Shown one piece after another: positions 45,376 through 57,488 of a DNA stretch of 64,000 nucleotides. Origin of the DNA: Buddleja alternifolia (Eukaryota > Streptophyta > Magnoliopsida > Lamiales > Scrophulariaceae); contig CM033393.1 of assembly GCA_019426215.1 (NCBI GenBank), positions 28,212,591 through 28,276,590 of the forward strand. Direction: 5' to 3'. Below the pieces are notes generated by a model, which was not told the origin of the DNA, did no database searches, and saw only the letters and a list, made by a program, of their open reading frames with translations. Each line of letters begins with the position of its first letter. Within the stretch, counting starts at the first letter, position 1. Both the position numbers and the translations under genes were made by a program.

Positions 45376-46190
45376 CGTCTTCAGAGGAAGGTACATCTGC
45401 TATGAAATCCGCCAATGCTTGAGCCATTATGGTAGTCCTTGGGGTTAGGTGATGTCGAACTCGCTGAGTTCCACCACCTATTTGATCATCATTCCCGATG
45501 CTTCAAGGCGTCCCAATATTTGCTTCAGGGGATAGTTGGTGCGTACTTCTATGCTATGTGACAGAAAATACGGCCTCAACTTTCTAGAAATGGTCACCAA
45601 GCCAAAGGCCACCTTCTCGATCTCCGAGTACCTTTCCGCAGCCCCCCTAAGGGCTCAGCTGGCATAGTACACTGATTTTTGGTCATGTCCTTATTCACGG
45701 ATTGGCACAGAGCTAACGGCATGATTGGAAATCTCCAAGTACAAGTACAACTTTTCGCCAAGTAACAGCTTAGTCAGTAATGGTAAGCTAGTTAAGTACA
45801 CCTTTAGCTCCTCAAAGGCTTTTTGGCATTCTTCACTCCAGGAGAACGAGCTTGCCTTCCAAATTACTCTAAAGAACGACAGGCTGCGCTCTTCTAGTCT
45901 TGAGATAAAATGACGCAGGGCCACCACCCTGTCATCTAGTATTTGCACATCATTTTGGGTATTTTGAGGCACCATTTCTTGAATAGCTCTTGTCTTCTCG
46001 AGATTGACTTCGATTCCCTTTCCCGTCACTAACTATCTAAAAAACTTCCCACTTCGTACTCTGAAAGCGCACTTCAATGGATTAAGCTTCATTTGGTACT
46101 ACAGGAGTACCTTAAACGTCTCCCTCAGGTCCTCGAATCCTTCTATTGCCTCCGGACGCCTTACTCCTTTACCCACGGGGTTCATGGGTA
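45376..46190 (-). pseudogene. Tat RT C-terminus and RNase H
   Basis: Reads YQMKLNPLKCAFRVRSGKFF (end of the RT palm), VTGKGIEVNLEKTRAIQEM, VALRHFISRLEERSLSFF, CQKAFEELKVYLTSLPLL, LYLEISNHAVSSVPIRE, then ERYSEIEKVAFGLVTISRKL, RPYFLSHSIEVRT and LSEFDI. The catalytic YxDD half of RT and the protease are missing. The upstream neighbour is gag sequence, so a deletion junction lies near 46195. Confidence 0.88.
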
Positions 46191-46197
46191 GTTGTTT

Positions 46198-46989
46198 TCA
46201 GGGCATATTACCCATTTCACAAGGATACTGGTGAATCCATCTTTGTTGGTCTCCATCTAGGGTCTCCTCGTAGGGACGAGGGTCGATGCCATATGTTGGG
46301 TGAGGAGGGAGCGGTGGCTTATTAAACGTCGTTCCCCTTGCATCTTGAACAATAAGGATTGCCATAGAGACAACTGGCAGGGGTGGAAATTGGATGCTCA
46401 CCGGGACCTCCCTTCTTGGTCATGTATATCCTCCTTGCAAAACAGAGGCCATTGCTGCAGAACATGCTCGTCCCCATTGATCCACAACAGAGAACTCGTT
46501 CCCTGCTGGCGAGACATCTGACGGGATAGAACATGCTACTTGGTGAGCATGTTGTTCATCACCTCCTTCCAGTTGCTGGCCCCCTTTACCTATAGATAGC
46601 TGTCCATGCACTGGCGGATTGAGACCTCCGTTCTCATTGGCCAGTGGTGGATGAATTAGCTTTTGTACATCTCAGTTTTGTGGCGATACAAACCCTCCCG
46701 AATTAGGAGAGGCCATGTGTTTCCTTTCCTGGCGGCGTGTGTATAGGTGCATTATCCCCGGAGCAACCTTCTGTTGCGAGGGTAAACTTCCTTGAGGTGG
46801 TGATTGAGTGGATCCTGATGCAACGGTGGTGTTACCTGGATTGGTTAACATGGAAACCGAAGCAGGCATAGGATTATCCGTCAGTGATTGCCCCGGTACA
46901 ACACCAGGCAGCATGGTGGCCGCGCGCTCTTCCTCCACCGCCGGCCCTATGACGAGTTGTCCGTGCGTGGCGGCCTCCGGTGGATGCAC
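46198..46989 (-). pseudogene. Tat gag N-terminal region
   Basis: Three minus-strand frames separated by stops (46989-46672, 46611-46420, 46401-46198). The sequence is of low complexity, rich in Pro, Gly and Gln, as in Tat gag N-termini (EAATHGQLVIGPAVEEERAA, NEFSVVDQWG, DPRPYEETLDGDQQR). No conserved gag core is visible. Assignment rests on its place after the primer site. Confidence 0.6.
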
Positions 46990-47073
46990 GGAGGCGCTCT
47001 TCCTCTCCGAATGCCTTAATCCTTGAACTCCTTCGATTTCAGAACAACAAACTCATGTCTTAAACTCCTTTCT

Positions 47074-47090
47074 CCACAGACGGCGCCATT
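47074..47090 (-). promoter_or_regulatory. Primer-binding site of the Tat element
   Basis: The minus strand reads TGGCGCCGTCTGTGGAG two bases after the LTR end (CACATCA). This is a common gypsy primer site form; I do not assign the tRNA with confidence. Confidence 0.8.
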
Positions 47091-47649
47091 TGATGTGGTT
47101 CAGATCTTCACACCAAGAAAATTGGAGAACCAAACACGGTCTTCGATTGATTGTTATAATTACAATCTTGATTAACACTCTCAATTCATAAATATGGAAG
47201 TATTCAAAATATGTAGAGGAAAATAAGAAAAAGGAGCTTTCTTTATTGACTTTGAATATGCCAAAAGATAAACCCTTGCAATACAATTTAATAGAAGTTG
47301 ACTTTCTCTACTAAAACTTGAACTTAACTTAGCTTACAAAAAATGAAGTAAAAATGTACATAAATAGTCCTAGTGACCTATTTTCCTAGTAGTTGGGGAG
47401 TCTTGGATTTCTTTGAACTTGTTCTCGGATATTGGGGGATATGATGAGCTATATCCCTCTTTTTAGGATTTGGTTGTTAAAGATAAGGTTCATCAATAAT
47501 CCACTTATTTGAGTTTTCTTGTAAGCATTTCCATGAGCTTTCCTCTTAGCATTCTCACGAACATGTCCTTGGGCTTTTTACTTGCTTTCCATTCATAAGC
47601 CTTCTTCATTTCAGCCCATTAAGGGAAGTGAAAATTATGACCCATATCA
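47091..47649 (-). repeat. Tat element 5' LTR, 559 bp
   Basis: On the plus strand from TGATGTGGTTCAGATCTTCA to GACCCATATCA, followed by TACGT. It is the partner of 37223-37788. Confidence 0.92.
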
Positions 47650-49039
47650 TACGTAATATTAGAAGTATTTGAAATTATTTAGTTATTAACATATCAAAAA
47701 AATATGAAAATATAAAGAATATTAAATCTAAATTTCCCTAAATAAATTTTTGGAGGTTTCAAAATTTAAAAATAAAAGTCTGAAAAATAAAAAGAAAAAT
47801 AGATGAACCTGAAAGTGAATTCATCTGAGCATCTCCTCCAACACCACCAGCCACCCTGCCAGCTCTTCGCCTCATCAAAGCCCAAGGTTGAATCAATTCG
47901 ATTGAAATTATTAAAGAAGACTACCATGCGAAGAAGATGTCCAGGTTATGTGGTGAGAAGCGACGGTGGTGTGATGTGGTGGTGGTGGTGGGAAGCGGCG
48001 GTGGGCTGCGTGACGCGAAGAAGACGACACATTTTCTTTTGTTTCAGTTTTTCCTTTTATATTTCCCCTTTTCTTTTCTCTTTTCTCCATTTTCCATTTT
48101 TATTTTCTTATTTTCTGATTTTCGTTTTCCTTTTATTTTTTGGAATTTAGTCAAGGACATTTTTGACTTTTCGACAATTCCATTACGGAAAATTCCATCG
48201 TGTAAGATTTTGAAACTACATGAGGGTGTGAGTAATTTTCGAAAGATGGGGGTATATTTATAGTTAGGCCATTCTTGAGGGGGTGTAGATGCAATTATCC
48301 CAATATATATATACTTACACAGTCAACATTAACATATAAAATGGCTAAAATATTGTTTAAATAAAAAAATATTATCATACAAATAGTATATAAAATTTAA
48401 ATTAATAAAATAGAGATAATATTAAAAAAAAAATTGTATATGTACACAGATGAGACAAATTTTTACTCATCTGAATGCAATAAATATATAAGAATTATAT
48501 TTATTTATAAATAATTTATATACAGTGTATATAAATATATATATATATATATTACTTTCTATTCAATATTTTGAATAATCAGTTTAATTAAGGTATGATC
48601 GTTGTATTTTGTATGCTATCAAATATTTCTCGTTTGTAATACAGAATCTACGTATGTAAAATATTTAAGTTTATATATGTGTTATTCATTTACCTATCAA
48701 TAAATGCATACTCAATATATGAATATGTTAAAAAAATGTATAATTTATTTAACATTTTAAATTATATAAAATTATGATTTTAATAATTTTGCCGCATATG
48801 CAAGGCAAATGACAAATTCCGGTCAGTATTTTATATTTTCATCAAAAAATTGAATTTTTCCGGTTTGATTACAAAAATTGCGACCGAGTCAAAATCTAAA
48901 TGATTAAAATTCCAAGTGGTCAATAACGAGGACTGAATTTGATATGAGGTTAACTCAATGGACAAAATTGCAATTTTTCCCAACATTTTTAAGAACATAT
49001 CCTAAGAGTCACGTCAGCATGAGTTTTCACGTGAAAATT
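47650..49039. other. Low-repeat intergenic stretch
   Basis: No gene that I can support. It contains a GGTGGTGGTGGTGG run (47975), pyrimidine-rich sequence (48030-48130), a (TA)n run (48538-48553) and AT-rich sequence. It is the target into which the Tat element inserted. Confidence 0.5.
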
Positions 49040-49167
49040 CAATTATTTGGTGCACTGAGTGTACTATACACCAGTATTATGTCATGTTAATACATTATGT
49101 AATTATGTAATTATGTGTCACAATATACATCATTTGATATTGGTAAACTCGGTGCACCAAAAATTTT
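49040..49167. mobile_element. Small MITE-like inverted repeat
   Basis: TTTGGTGCACTGAGT (49046-49060) and ACTCGGTGCACCAAA (49147-49161) are inverted, with 14 of 15 positions paired. GAAAATT / AATTTTC lies just outside each. The interior has repeated GTAATTAT. No target duplication is clear, and the family is unknown. Confidence 0.55.
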
Positions 49168-49236
49168 CCTATTCTAAATTCATCTGTAGTACAGAAGAAT
49201 ATTGTAATTAATCTTTATCAAACATCAAATTCTTAA

Positions 49237-49443
49237 CCAAAGACATGTTGGTCTAGTGGTATCCACCTCCCACTTTATGTGAGAGGTCCTGAGTTTGAAT
49301 CCAAACTGCCACAAGTTGTGACTCTTCCCCTTTTTATGGAGCTAGATAGAGTCTTTATGGCTCATGATTATAACTATCAACCCGAATTTGTCGGATTAGA
49401 TATGTAGAGTATCCCTCCCTCTTAAATTAAAAAAAAAAAAAAA
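49237..49443 (+). mobile_element. tRNA-derived SINE, about 207 bp
   Basis: Pol III promoter boxes of tRNA type: box A TGGTCTAGTGGT (49249-49260) and box B GAGTTTGAATCC (49291-49302), with proper spacing. It ends in an A-run (49428-49443). A 16-bp duplication flanks it: AACATCAAATTCTTAA (49221-49236) and AACATCACATCCTTAA (49444-49459), with two mismatches. It has no coding capacity and would depend on LINE enzymes. Confidence 0.9.
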
Positions 49444-49459
49444 AACATCACATCCTTAA

Positions 49460-50223
49460 GGTAAGAAATCGAGTAAAAGTCGTCGCTAGCTAATATACAC
49501 CAAAAAACAAAAAACTAATAGATGCAATAAAAGTCATCCTTGATTGATATGGCTGCCCTATTTCTCCAAAAATCTGATTTAAGTTAGGTTGTTTCTTCTT
49601 TTAATTATATTTCTAATTGTCTGTGTCCTAGTATAATATTGGCAATAGCTAATAAAATAAAGAATCAATTTCTTGCGTTATGCTAAAATCTTTGTTTAGT
49701 TTTCATCTTATGATGCTCGACAGTGACACAATAAATATTTTGATATGGACATGAAATATAATAATTCTTAATAATTTACAAGATAACACAGATCCAACAT
49801 GATTATATAAATATTGATTCAAGTATTAAGACAAGAAGTGTATGTTGCCAATTAGCATGACTTGTAGACTACAATGTTATAAAGGAACATTAAAAAAAGT
49901 GTATTTAGATGAGGTAGTACTATCTTTTTTTAGTATGTTTTTTGATATATATTCAGACAACGTTTATTATTTTTTAACTCCCACATTTCAGGAGGAGAGA
50001 ATAATCATCATGTCCAACATGGTAGCAAACAAGGTATTAATCAGGAAAAATTTATGCCAAATCAAATCTAATGGTCTTAATATCTATATTTTACACACAA
50101 TAAGGTGTACTGTGTGCAGTCTTCATACATATTTATGTGAAAGAGATAGACACAAAATTTACATTCGAATCATTAAACTCTGTCTCACATTAAATTACTC
50201 ATACTAACCACGTCTAAAAAGTG
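49460..50223. other. AT-rich intergenic stretch
   Basis: I see no supportable gene or known repeat. One 121-codon frame (49842-50207) has no recognisable domain. Confidence 0.4.
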
Positions 50224-51949
50224 TTGGGCGCAATAGTAGTTGTGTCCAGATTCTATTTTACTAATTAATTTAGGAATACGTCAAATGACATGTTGGATAT
50301 ATATTGAAGGCATGTTGTTTATAACACGTTATCCAAGCGTGTCCAATAAAGTGGATTCTTAACCTTTTCGTTATGATCTACAGCAAATGCTTTAGACAGA
50401 AAATCAACAAACACTTTTCTAAATAAGGTCCTTATACAATTAGGTCTTTAATTATATAAGTTTCCCACTATTTTTCTGAATCCCACCACTCTCTTGGTGT
50501 AATTCAAAGATTTTTTTTTAATGGGCTTAAAATCCATTTGAGTTTTATCGTATGCCCCATTTTCTAAGCTAACATATAACAAATTCGAATGGTAGCCACC
50601 TTCTATCTTACTTGATAGTTTTCAAGATCGTTTTTCCTCATCTTTCACATGTGCCCCATTTTCTGAGCTAACACATGGTAATCGATGTTAGGTTCGACCC
50701 ATCAAATATCCTATGGTCAATCACCAATTTCATTACCCCCATTTTCTGAGCTAAGTAACAAAATTGATAGATCCCACGGGGTATCAAATGCTTAGTAATG
50801 CTCACAGCCTATTCAGATTGAACCCACCCTATTTTTTGGGCAAATGGATCCAACCCTTGCGGCATTTCACATGGCCATCACTTATGATGGAATGCATAGA
50901 ATTAAAATCTAACTTTCTTTCCATATAATCCTAATATTTACTCAAGTGGGAATTACAAAATCCTGCATAAATATGGTCTCATCAGATTAATCTTATATTG
51001 TTAGTTATCGATCCTATGCATGGTTCTAAACACATCACATATCATAGAAGGAAAGATAAATAAACAACATCCCATAAAGCGGTAAATTGAGGATGAACCA
51101 CTTGAGTCCTAACCTATGAACTCACTGAGTCAAAGTTGGTCTGGACTTTCTAGAAATTGAATAACAACTTATATTATAATGGAATCCTCCACAGCATATA
51201 GATCTCCAAACTCAGCTTCATTTTCTTGCTCCGTCTTCGATTACGTAATTAAAAACTACTAATCTACTTGACAAAAAATTAAAAGCCAAATCGGCTATTT
51301 TCACAACTCTAGAAAATTACATGCACATAAAACCAAAAAACATAATCTTGGCTCATGGTTCATCCCTTATCACATAAGCATGCCAAGCAACATATATAAT
51401 GCGATATCCTAAATTTACTGATCCGTTGTCATAGTCTTAATTGCAACATAATTTGGGATAAATTTAGTTTTTCATAAGAAATATTTCTAACTTCCAAAAA
51501 TTCAATTTTCAGAAAAAAAAAATTATTGTAGATTCATGTCGAGTCGGGTTTCGGGTTCCCCGACCCATGGACATCATAGGACCTAGTGACGTCCATTCTA
51601 CTCCGCACTCTCGAACATGCCATCCTGTAACATTCGTACTTGCAGACCCGAACGTGAATTTGAATCCCGCCCCGGACGTTCGAACGTGCGCACCTGCAAC
51701 GTTCGGACGTCCTATGCACATTCAGAACTGTGCACTAATTTTTCAACCCAAAAATTATAACATGATTCGTAAAACCAAACTCGTTTTTATAGAAAACTAC
51801 TTTTTTCAAAAATAGATTAAATCTTAAACTACAATTCAACCAAACATAGACAACGAACATCTTGTATTTAAACATGGTTCCATTTACAGGATCATAAAAC
51901 GAAAATAAAACATACGAATAAACACATAAAATAGTTTAATTGAGCCACC
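50224..51949 (-). other. Copia leader, minus orientation
   Basis: Repeated phrases CCCCATTTTCTGAGCTAA (three copies, 50550-50755) and other leader-style blocks, then a GC-rich patch (51530-51720), then a primer site. The layout equals that of copia A and C2. No gag frame is visible at its left end. Confidence 0.55.
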
Positions 51950-51966
51950 CATGGCACTAATACAAC
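51950..51966 (-). promoter_or_regulatory. Degenerate copia primer-binding site
   Basis: On the minus strand TTGTATTAGTGCCATGG follows CCCAACAG. It agrees with TGGTATCAGAGCCATGG at 14 of 17 positions. Confidence 0.6.
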
Positions 51967-54900
51967 TGTTGGGTTGGGTATTTCCCAAGTGCCCTGTGGC
52001 AGTAGAAATTAAAATTTTAACAAAGTAAACGTACGACCACCTGAAACAGGAATAATGATTTGCTCAATTAAACTATATAGAGAAGGATTGAAATATCACC
52101 TAGTAATATTTAAACTCCTTCCTCTTCGCCAAAGGTTGAATCTTCACAACCCACGGTAGCAATTCCATATGATTTTATCACCAAAATCACCCATCTAGAT
52201 TTTCGTATCCCAGTTGAAGCGAGCCACGCATCGCGCCTCTAAGGTGTATCCACACGTCCTTCAAATAACCAAGTATTTTGCTTCCGGTGCTAGCCAACGA
52301 AATAGTTCTAGAGTAAAATCTAGGCTAATGTGTGAAAGGAAGAAATATATGTGAGTGGTTAAACACAACACATCAATAAAACCACATCTTGTTGGGAAAA
52401 GGGTGGGCGATTTTTGGCTTGAGAGAAGAGAGGAATTTTCTTTTCTTTATCTTGTATTGCTCGAAAAGTTGAGCGATTAGAATACTAGGGATTTATTTTT
52501 CTATCATGTATTTATAGAAACATGTTTAATATAGAAGCTTGATAGAAAAATGAAACAATCTCCAAGATTTTTCTTTTTACTAAAGATTTCCCTAATTAAA
52601 ATCCTCTTCCATAAAATAAGGCAAGAGAAAGTTACCAAGTACTTTCCTCTATTAGGAATCCTATAACGAAAAACGCAGCGGAAATATAAAGGATTCCTAG
52701 AGTCGAATCACTTTAACGTGGGTTTGATGATTTTTAAGGTTTTACAAAAATTAAATGAAATCGAATACCTTATCGATTCGTTGATCTGCAATTCGCGTAA
52801 CAGGCTCTCGTCGAATTCCTGTCTGCAATGCTTCATGCGAAACAAGCCTTCAAAAGCTCCCCGAGACCCTCCTTTGAATGTGGGTGGATGGCTAGAGAGA
52901 GAGGGTTTTTCTTTTCTTTTTTTGTATTGTATCTTGGGTTAGGTTTAGCTTGTCGGTTTGAGGATTCAGTAATCCTCAAACCCTAAACTTGTGTGGGGTG
53001 CCTCCAAGGCCCTTGGTGGACGCCTATAATGGGCTAAGTTGACCCAGTCAACCTAGTCCATCTTTTAATATATATATATATATATTTAATTCAAACCCAA
53101 TTCAAATAAATATATATAATTAATTAATTCCAATTAAATAATTAAATTCAAATAATTTAATCTAATTAAATATTTGAATTATTGATTTATCAATTAAATC
53201 AATCCATCCAATTTAATTTGTCTTTCTAAAAAAAAATTATTTACACAAAAAGATATCTTGCTTATTTCTTATAGCACGACTCTTTAGGTTCGTCTCGATT
53301 GGCAATGGAAGGATACCAAGGATATGAGTGTCACCTAGCTAGTCCCGTAGACCCACGTCGTAACCGTAATCGAGTACGAAATGATTGCATTATTTACGAA
53401 CCTTTGGATCATAAATATCATATGAGTATAAACCCTTCACTGACGTATCCCGATCAAGTGAGACTCATGGTTTATGTCAAACTCACAATACTTGATACCG
53501 TGCATTAGATCATAGCATAATGAAATTACCAAACTACCCTCCATGTCTTACATGAGTTAGTTTCATTGCATTGGCCAAAGACTTATAATTTCATTTGTCT
53601 ATGATCGCACAGGATACTTTCTCGTTTACTATCGAGACAGTGAATCCCATCTTGGCGATCACTTCACAAGTGCTACTTGACTCATTGAGATTGCGCACCG
53701 AGGTTGGCCCCACCAAAGGGTGATTTGGGCCTAACTACTCTAGTAACAGATTCAACAGCACAAGTACATTGATCAGGACCCTTAGGTGTAAAGCTCACGC
53801 ATACTATTATGATCAGTAATCCAATCATTGACAGTCATTGAGTAAATACCCATGTGATCGGATTACTACGAGCCATGTTCGACTATATCAATTCCATTGG
53901 TATATCTATGACATGTGCTCTCACTATCCCATAGTGTTCGACTGACACTCTTTGTCAGATCATGTGTCATACAAGTCGAATCTTAATGCCCAATTAAGAT
54001 TCCTTGGCTTACAAACCTTTTTAAGTGATCAGGTGTGAGACTCTCCCCATGCCACTTCTTTATTCCATAAAGGACGGAGAGTCAACCTTGATACACATGG
54101 ACCACTTGTTCAATACTTATTAGGCCATGAAGTTTTATAAAAACAAAGAATAAATTCCTTTTATTAATGATAAATTCTTACAACATAATTAGATACCCTA
54201 TACAAATTATTTGTCCCCATTTGGCATCTAGGGCATACACCTAACATCCTCTTCCTTAATTTACAAGACTTGGAGAAAAATAAATCTAATTCCTTTTCCA
54301 TCAAAATTCGAACTCCTCCCCTAACACTTAGGGGGGTCGAATTTCCTCCCCTTCTCTCTCCTAAAAATCGGTCATGCCATAACCGAGGAGTCCAAGAATT
54401 TACTTCTTGACTCCTTATTTAATTATAAGTTCAACCCAACAATTAAATACATATAAATATAATTAAATCCAAATTTAATTATATTTCTTTTCCCAAGTTA
54501 TTATTTATTTAATTTAGGCCTAACTCAACTAAATAAAACACTTGGACTCACCAAAGTCCATTAATTTAATTAATTTATCTTGATTAATTAAAAATTCTAA
54601 ATAATTTAAATTCATGAATTAATTAATATTCCATATTAGGAAAGTACTAAACTTTCCTAATCTTCCTCAATTTCCACAAATTAATTGATCACAACATTTA
54701 GTGTTGACTTTTCGGAGTTAAGTGTGTGACCCCATAGGCTCGTCTATATTCTAGTAGTAAGTATACTTTCCCAACGTGCTAGTGTACTTTCTTGAAATGG
54801 AAATTACTTGATTAAATCAACCCTTTGATTTAGTCAAGCCTCGAATCAACCACCATACTAATTCTCGGGACTTACAAATCTTGGTAACCATCTAGCAATA

Positions 54901-55823
54901 GCTTACATAGACCTAGACATAGATGATTATAAGATATGCCTTTCGCAATCTTGAAACTAGCATAAGTAAAGTCTTTCTACCTAATCTCCAGATTGAATCT
55001 AGAGCAATGGCTTAGGTCGAAGGTCGATTAGTTCAATTACTATGTTTTTCAAATACGGTGAGATCGACTTTGATGATCTAAACAAGGAAACACACTGCCT
55101 CTTTAGACATCCTACTTTGGCCAAAGATTCCTTTAAGTCGATTCACTATGTAAACCTAGGAGAATGACTGACGAGCTAATGTCAGAGACAGATCCGATCT
55201 TGATTCTTATGTAGCTTTACACATGATCAACCAATATCCGAATTTGTCCAAATGTGATCATCTAAGTGATCATGTAACAAAACAAGATATGTTTGATCAT
55301 GTGTAAGATATCCTATGGAATCTCAAGTCCATAAGGATTACTCTTATACTATAAGATCCCTGGAAGTTCCATATTCGACAGGGATTTCGTTCTATAGAAC
55401 TTTCTTTAAGGTAGTTCAGTTTACCAATTTCCCAAATAGGAACCCTCATATATGCATCGGCTCTCACCATGCCATTATCTATGGAACAAGGTACACTCCT
55501 CCAAGAGTAAGCATCTTATAAGCAAGTCTTTGGGTTACTTCGATATCCCTCATCTCGAAGAACCCTTTTACAACTTGGAACTAGATTTGAGAATCACAGC
55601 CTTAGAGACATATTCCATCATTGTCATACCCGATGCGCAATGATGTTCTATAGCTATATGTGACTCTCTGAGACTTTATTCTAAGCTTAGATATACTATT
55701 TAAGAATAAAGAATGCCTTAAATGAAATTAACTTTATTTATACGAAAAAAATTCTTCTAACAGAGTTTATCTAAATACAATGAATGGCACCCAAAATTGG
55801 AGCGCCAGACATAAACTCTAACA
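51967..55823 (-). repeat. Copia LTR with nested solo LTR (about 2.25 kb without it)
   Basis: On the plus strand from TGTTGGGTTGGGTATTTCCC to ATAAACTCTAACA. The right end adjoins the polypurine tract of copia C3. The left end adjoins a degenerate primer site, so it stands between two internal regions. The solo LTR at 52650-54246 interrupts it. The LTR limits are inferred from these sites and not from a second full copy. Confidence 0.65.
52650..54246 (-). repeat. Solo copia LTR, 1,597 bp
   Basis: On the plus strand TATTAGGAATCC (from TGTTAGGAATCC) to GGCATACACCTAACA. The perfect 5-bp duplication TCCTC lies at 52645-52649 and 54247-54251. The minus-strand start TGTTAGGTGTATGCCCTAGA resembles the start of the copia A LTR (TGTTGGGAATGTGCCCTCGA), so it is a related family. 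Confidence 0.9.
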
Positions 55824-55838
55824 ACTTCTCACTTTCCC
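55824..55838 (-). other. Polypurine tract of copia C3
   Basis: The minus strand reads GGGAAAGTGAGAAGT just before TGTTAGAG. Confidence 0.75.
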
Positions 55839-56275
55839 TAGTGCCAATGGCCCATGTGCTTGAGGCCCATTCTTCTCTGATGTCCATCAAACACTTTTTG
55901 ACTAAGGCACTTTTTGATTGGGTTTGCTATATTGTTTGCCGAGTCCACATGCTTTACTTGAACGTCGCTCTCCTAACGATTTCTCGAATCAAGTGGTATC
56001 ATCTTTGAATATGCTTATATTTTTGATGAAACCTTGGCTCTTTTGCTTGCGCAATAGCCCCATTGTTATCATAGTAAAAGGGTACCGAGTTTACAATAGA
56101 TGGAACTACACGCAGCTCTAAGATGAAGTTCCCAATCCAAACAGCGTCCTTTGCAGCCTCCGAAGCTGCGATATATTCTGCTTCAGTGGTGGAATCTATG
56201 ACAGTTGCTTGCTTGTAACTTTTCAAACTGACCGCTCCACCATTAAGCAGAAAAACAAACCTCGTAACCAACTTC
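55839..56275 (-). pseudogene. Copia C3 RNase H
   Basis: Frame 56271-55999: GGAVSLKSYKQATVIDSTTE, AEYIAASEAAKDAVWIGNF, YDNNGAIAQAKEPRFHQKYK. This is a complete copia RNase H core with DSTTEAEY kept. It is followed by the usual short tail and polypurine tract. Confidence 0.9.
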
Positions 56276-57488
56276 GAGTCATCTACGTCTGTCTAGAAAC
56301 TAAAATTGGTGTGTCCCTCTACCATCAATTCTCCATGTCCATAAACCAAAAACATATCCTTAGTTCTATTCAGATACTTTAGGATTGCTTTTGTAGACAT
56401 CCAGTGTAGGTCTCCAGGATTAGCTTGATAGCGACTACACACTCCAAGTGCATATGCTACATCAAGTTAAGTGCATATCGCGTACATGATGCTACCTATT
56501 GCTAAGGCATATGGTACTTGTGCCATTCTTGCTCTTTGAAAGTTCAAGAATACTCTATTGTATTTTTCCATATGAAATCTTTTGAGTTCACGATTGATAT
56601 ATGCATATTGAGAGAGTCCTAGCATCCTACTACTCCTTTCTCGGTATATCTTTATACCAAGAATATAGGTTGCTTCTCCCACATCTTTCATGGAGAATTG
56701 GTTAGAGAGTCATACTTTTAGTCGATTGCATCAATCCTTTGTCATTTCCAATCACTATGATATAATCGACATATAGTGTGAGAAATGTGACCACGCTCCC
56801 ACTGACCTTATATACACATGCTTCTTTTATGTTTTGCACATAACCATATTCTTGTATGAATTTATCAAGACGTGTATACCAACTTTGGGAAGTTTTCTTT
56901 AGTCAATAAATGAACTTTTGAAGCTTACACACTTTATGTTTTCTTGCTTTGGATGTAAATCCTTTTGGCTGCTGCATAAAAATCTTTTCCTCAATCTTTC
57001 CAGTGAGGAATGCAATCTTTACATCCATCTGCCAAATCTCGTAATCAAGATATGCAGAGACAGTAAGGAGAGTCCTAATGGCAGCATCGCTACTGGAGAG
57101 ATGGTTTTTTAGTAGTCAATACCTTGTCTTTGAGTAAAACCTTTTGCCATGAGTCATGCTTTATAGGTCATAACGTCTCCAATGAATCCACGTTTTTGCT
57201 TGTAGACCCAGTTGCAGCCAATGGGCTTTATGCCCTCAGGTAGGCCCACCAAGGTTCATACCTTATTAGAGTCCATTTCAGACTTCATGGCTTGTAGCCA
57301 TTTTCCCGAGGTGATGTCCAACATCGCTTCCTTATAAGTCCTTGGATCTAGGTTTAAGAGAGGATCCTCTAATTTCCTGATTCTAATAGACCGAGCCATC
57401 TTTTAGGTGCCCTATGAATCCTACCAGATCTCCCTAGAGGTTGTGTATATTCAGTAGGTTTTTCAATGTTTGCTTAAGTGGTGTCTTG
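56276..57488 (-). pseudogene. Copia C3 reverse transcriptase
   Basis: RT readable in several frames: KWLQAMKSEM-like sequence at about 57300, the region of SQRQGIDY at about 57130, the catalytic box as YVDY near 56765-56776 (second Asp changed to Tyr), KDVGEATYILGIKIYRERSS (56690), and YALAIGSIMYAICT (56510). Upstream, the linker joins directly to an LTR end at about 57489, so gag, protease and integrase are deleted. Confidence 0.85.

Larger units (their letters stand above)
37223..47649 (-). mobile_element. Tat-type Ty3/gypsy element, both LTRs, internally deleted
   Basis: LTRs at 37223-37788 and 47091-47649, with the identical target duplication TACGT at 37218-37222 and 47650-47654. Minus-strand order: primer site, gag start, end of RT, RNase H, second (archaeal-type) RNase H, integrase zinc part, tandem repeats, then an accessory gene on the plus strand, polypurine tract, LTR. 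Protease, most of RT and the integrase core are deleted. The dual RNase H and the opposite-strand accessory gene are known features of the Tat lineage. Confidence 0.92.

Noticed and set aside
47803..48263. Overlapping ORFs of 115 and 108 codons
   Set aside because: Low-complexity GGT and TTTTC runs explain them. No domain or neighbouring gene structure supports coding.
49249..49302. A tRNA gene
   Set aside because: Box A and box B are present, but the sequence lacks a full cloverleaf and is followed by an A-tail and a target duplication. It is a SINE head.
49842..50207. 121-codon ORF
   Set aside because: No recognisable domain, AT-rich codon use, and no similar frame elsewhere in the window.
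51509..51815. Short ORFs on both strands near 51.6 kb
   Set aside because: They are shadows in the GC-rich leader patch next to a copia primer site.
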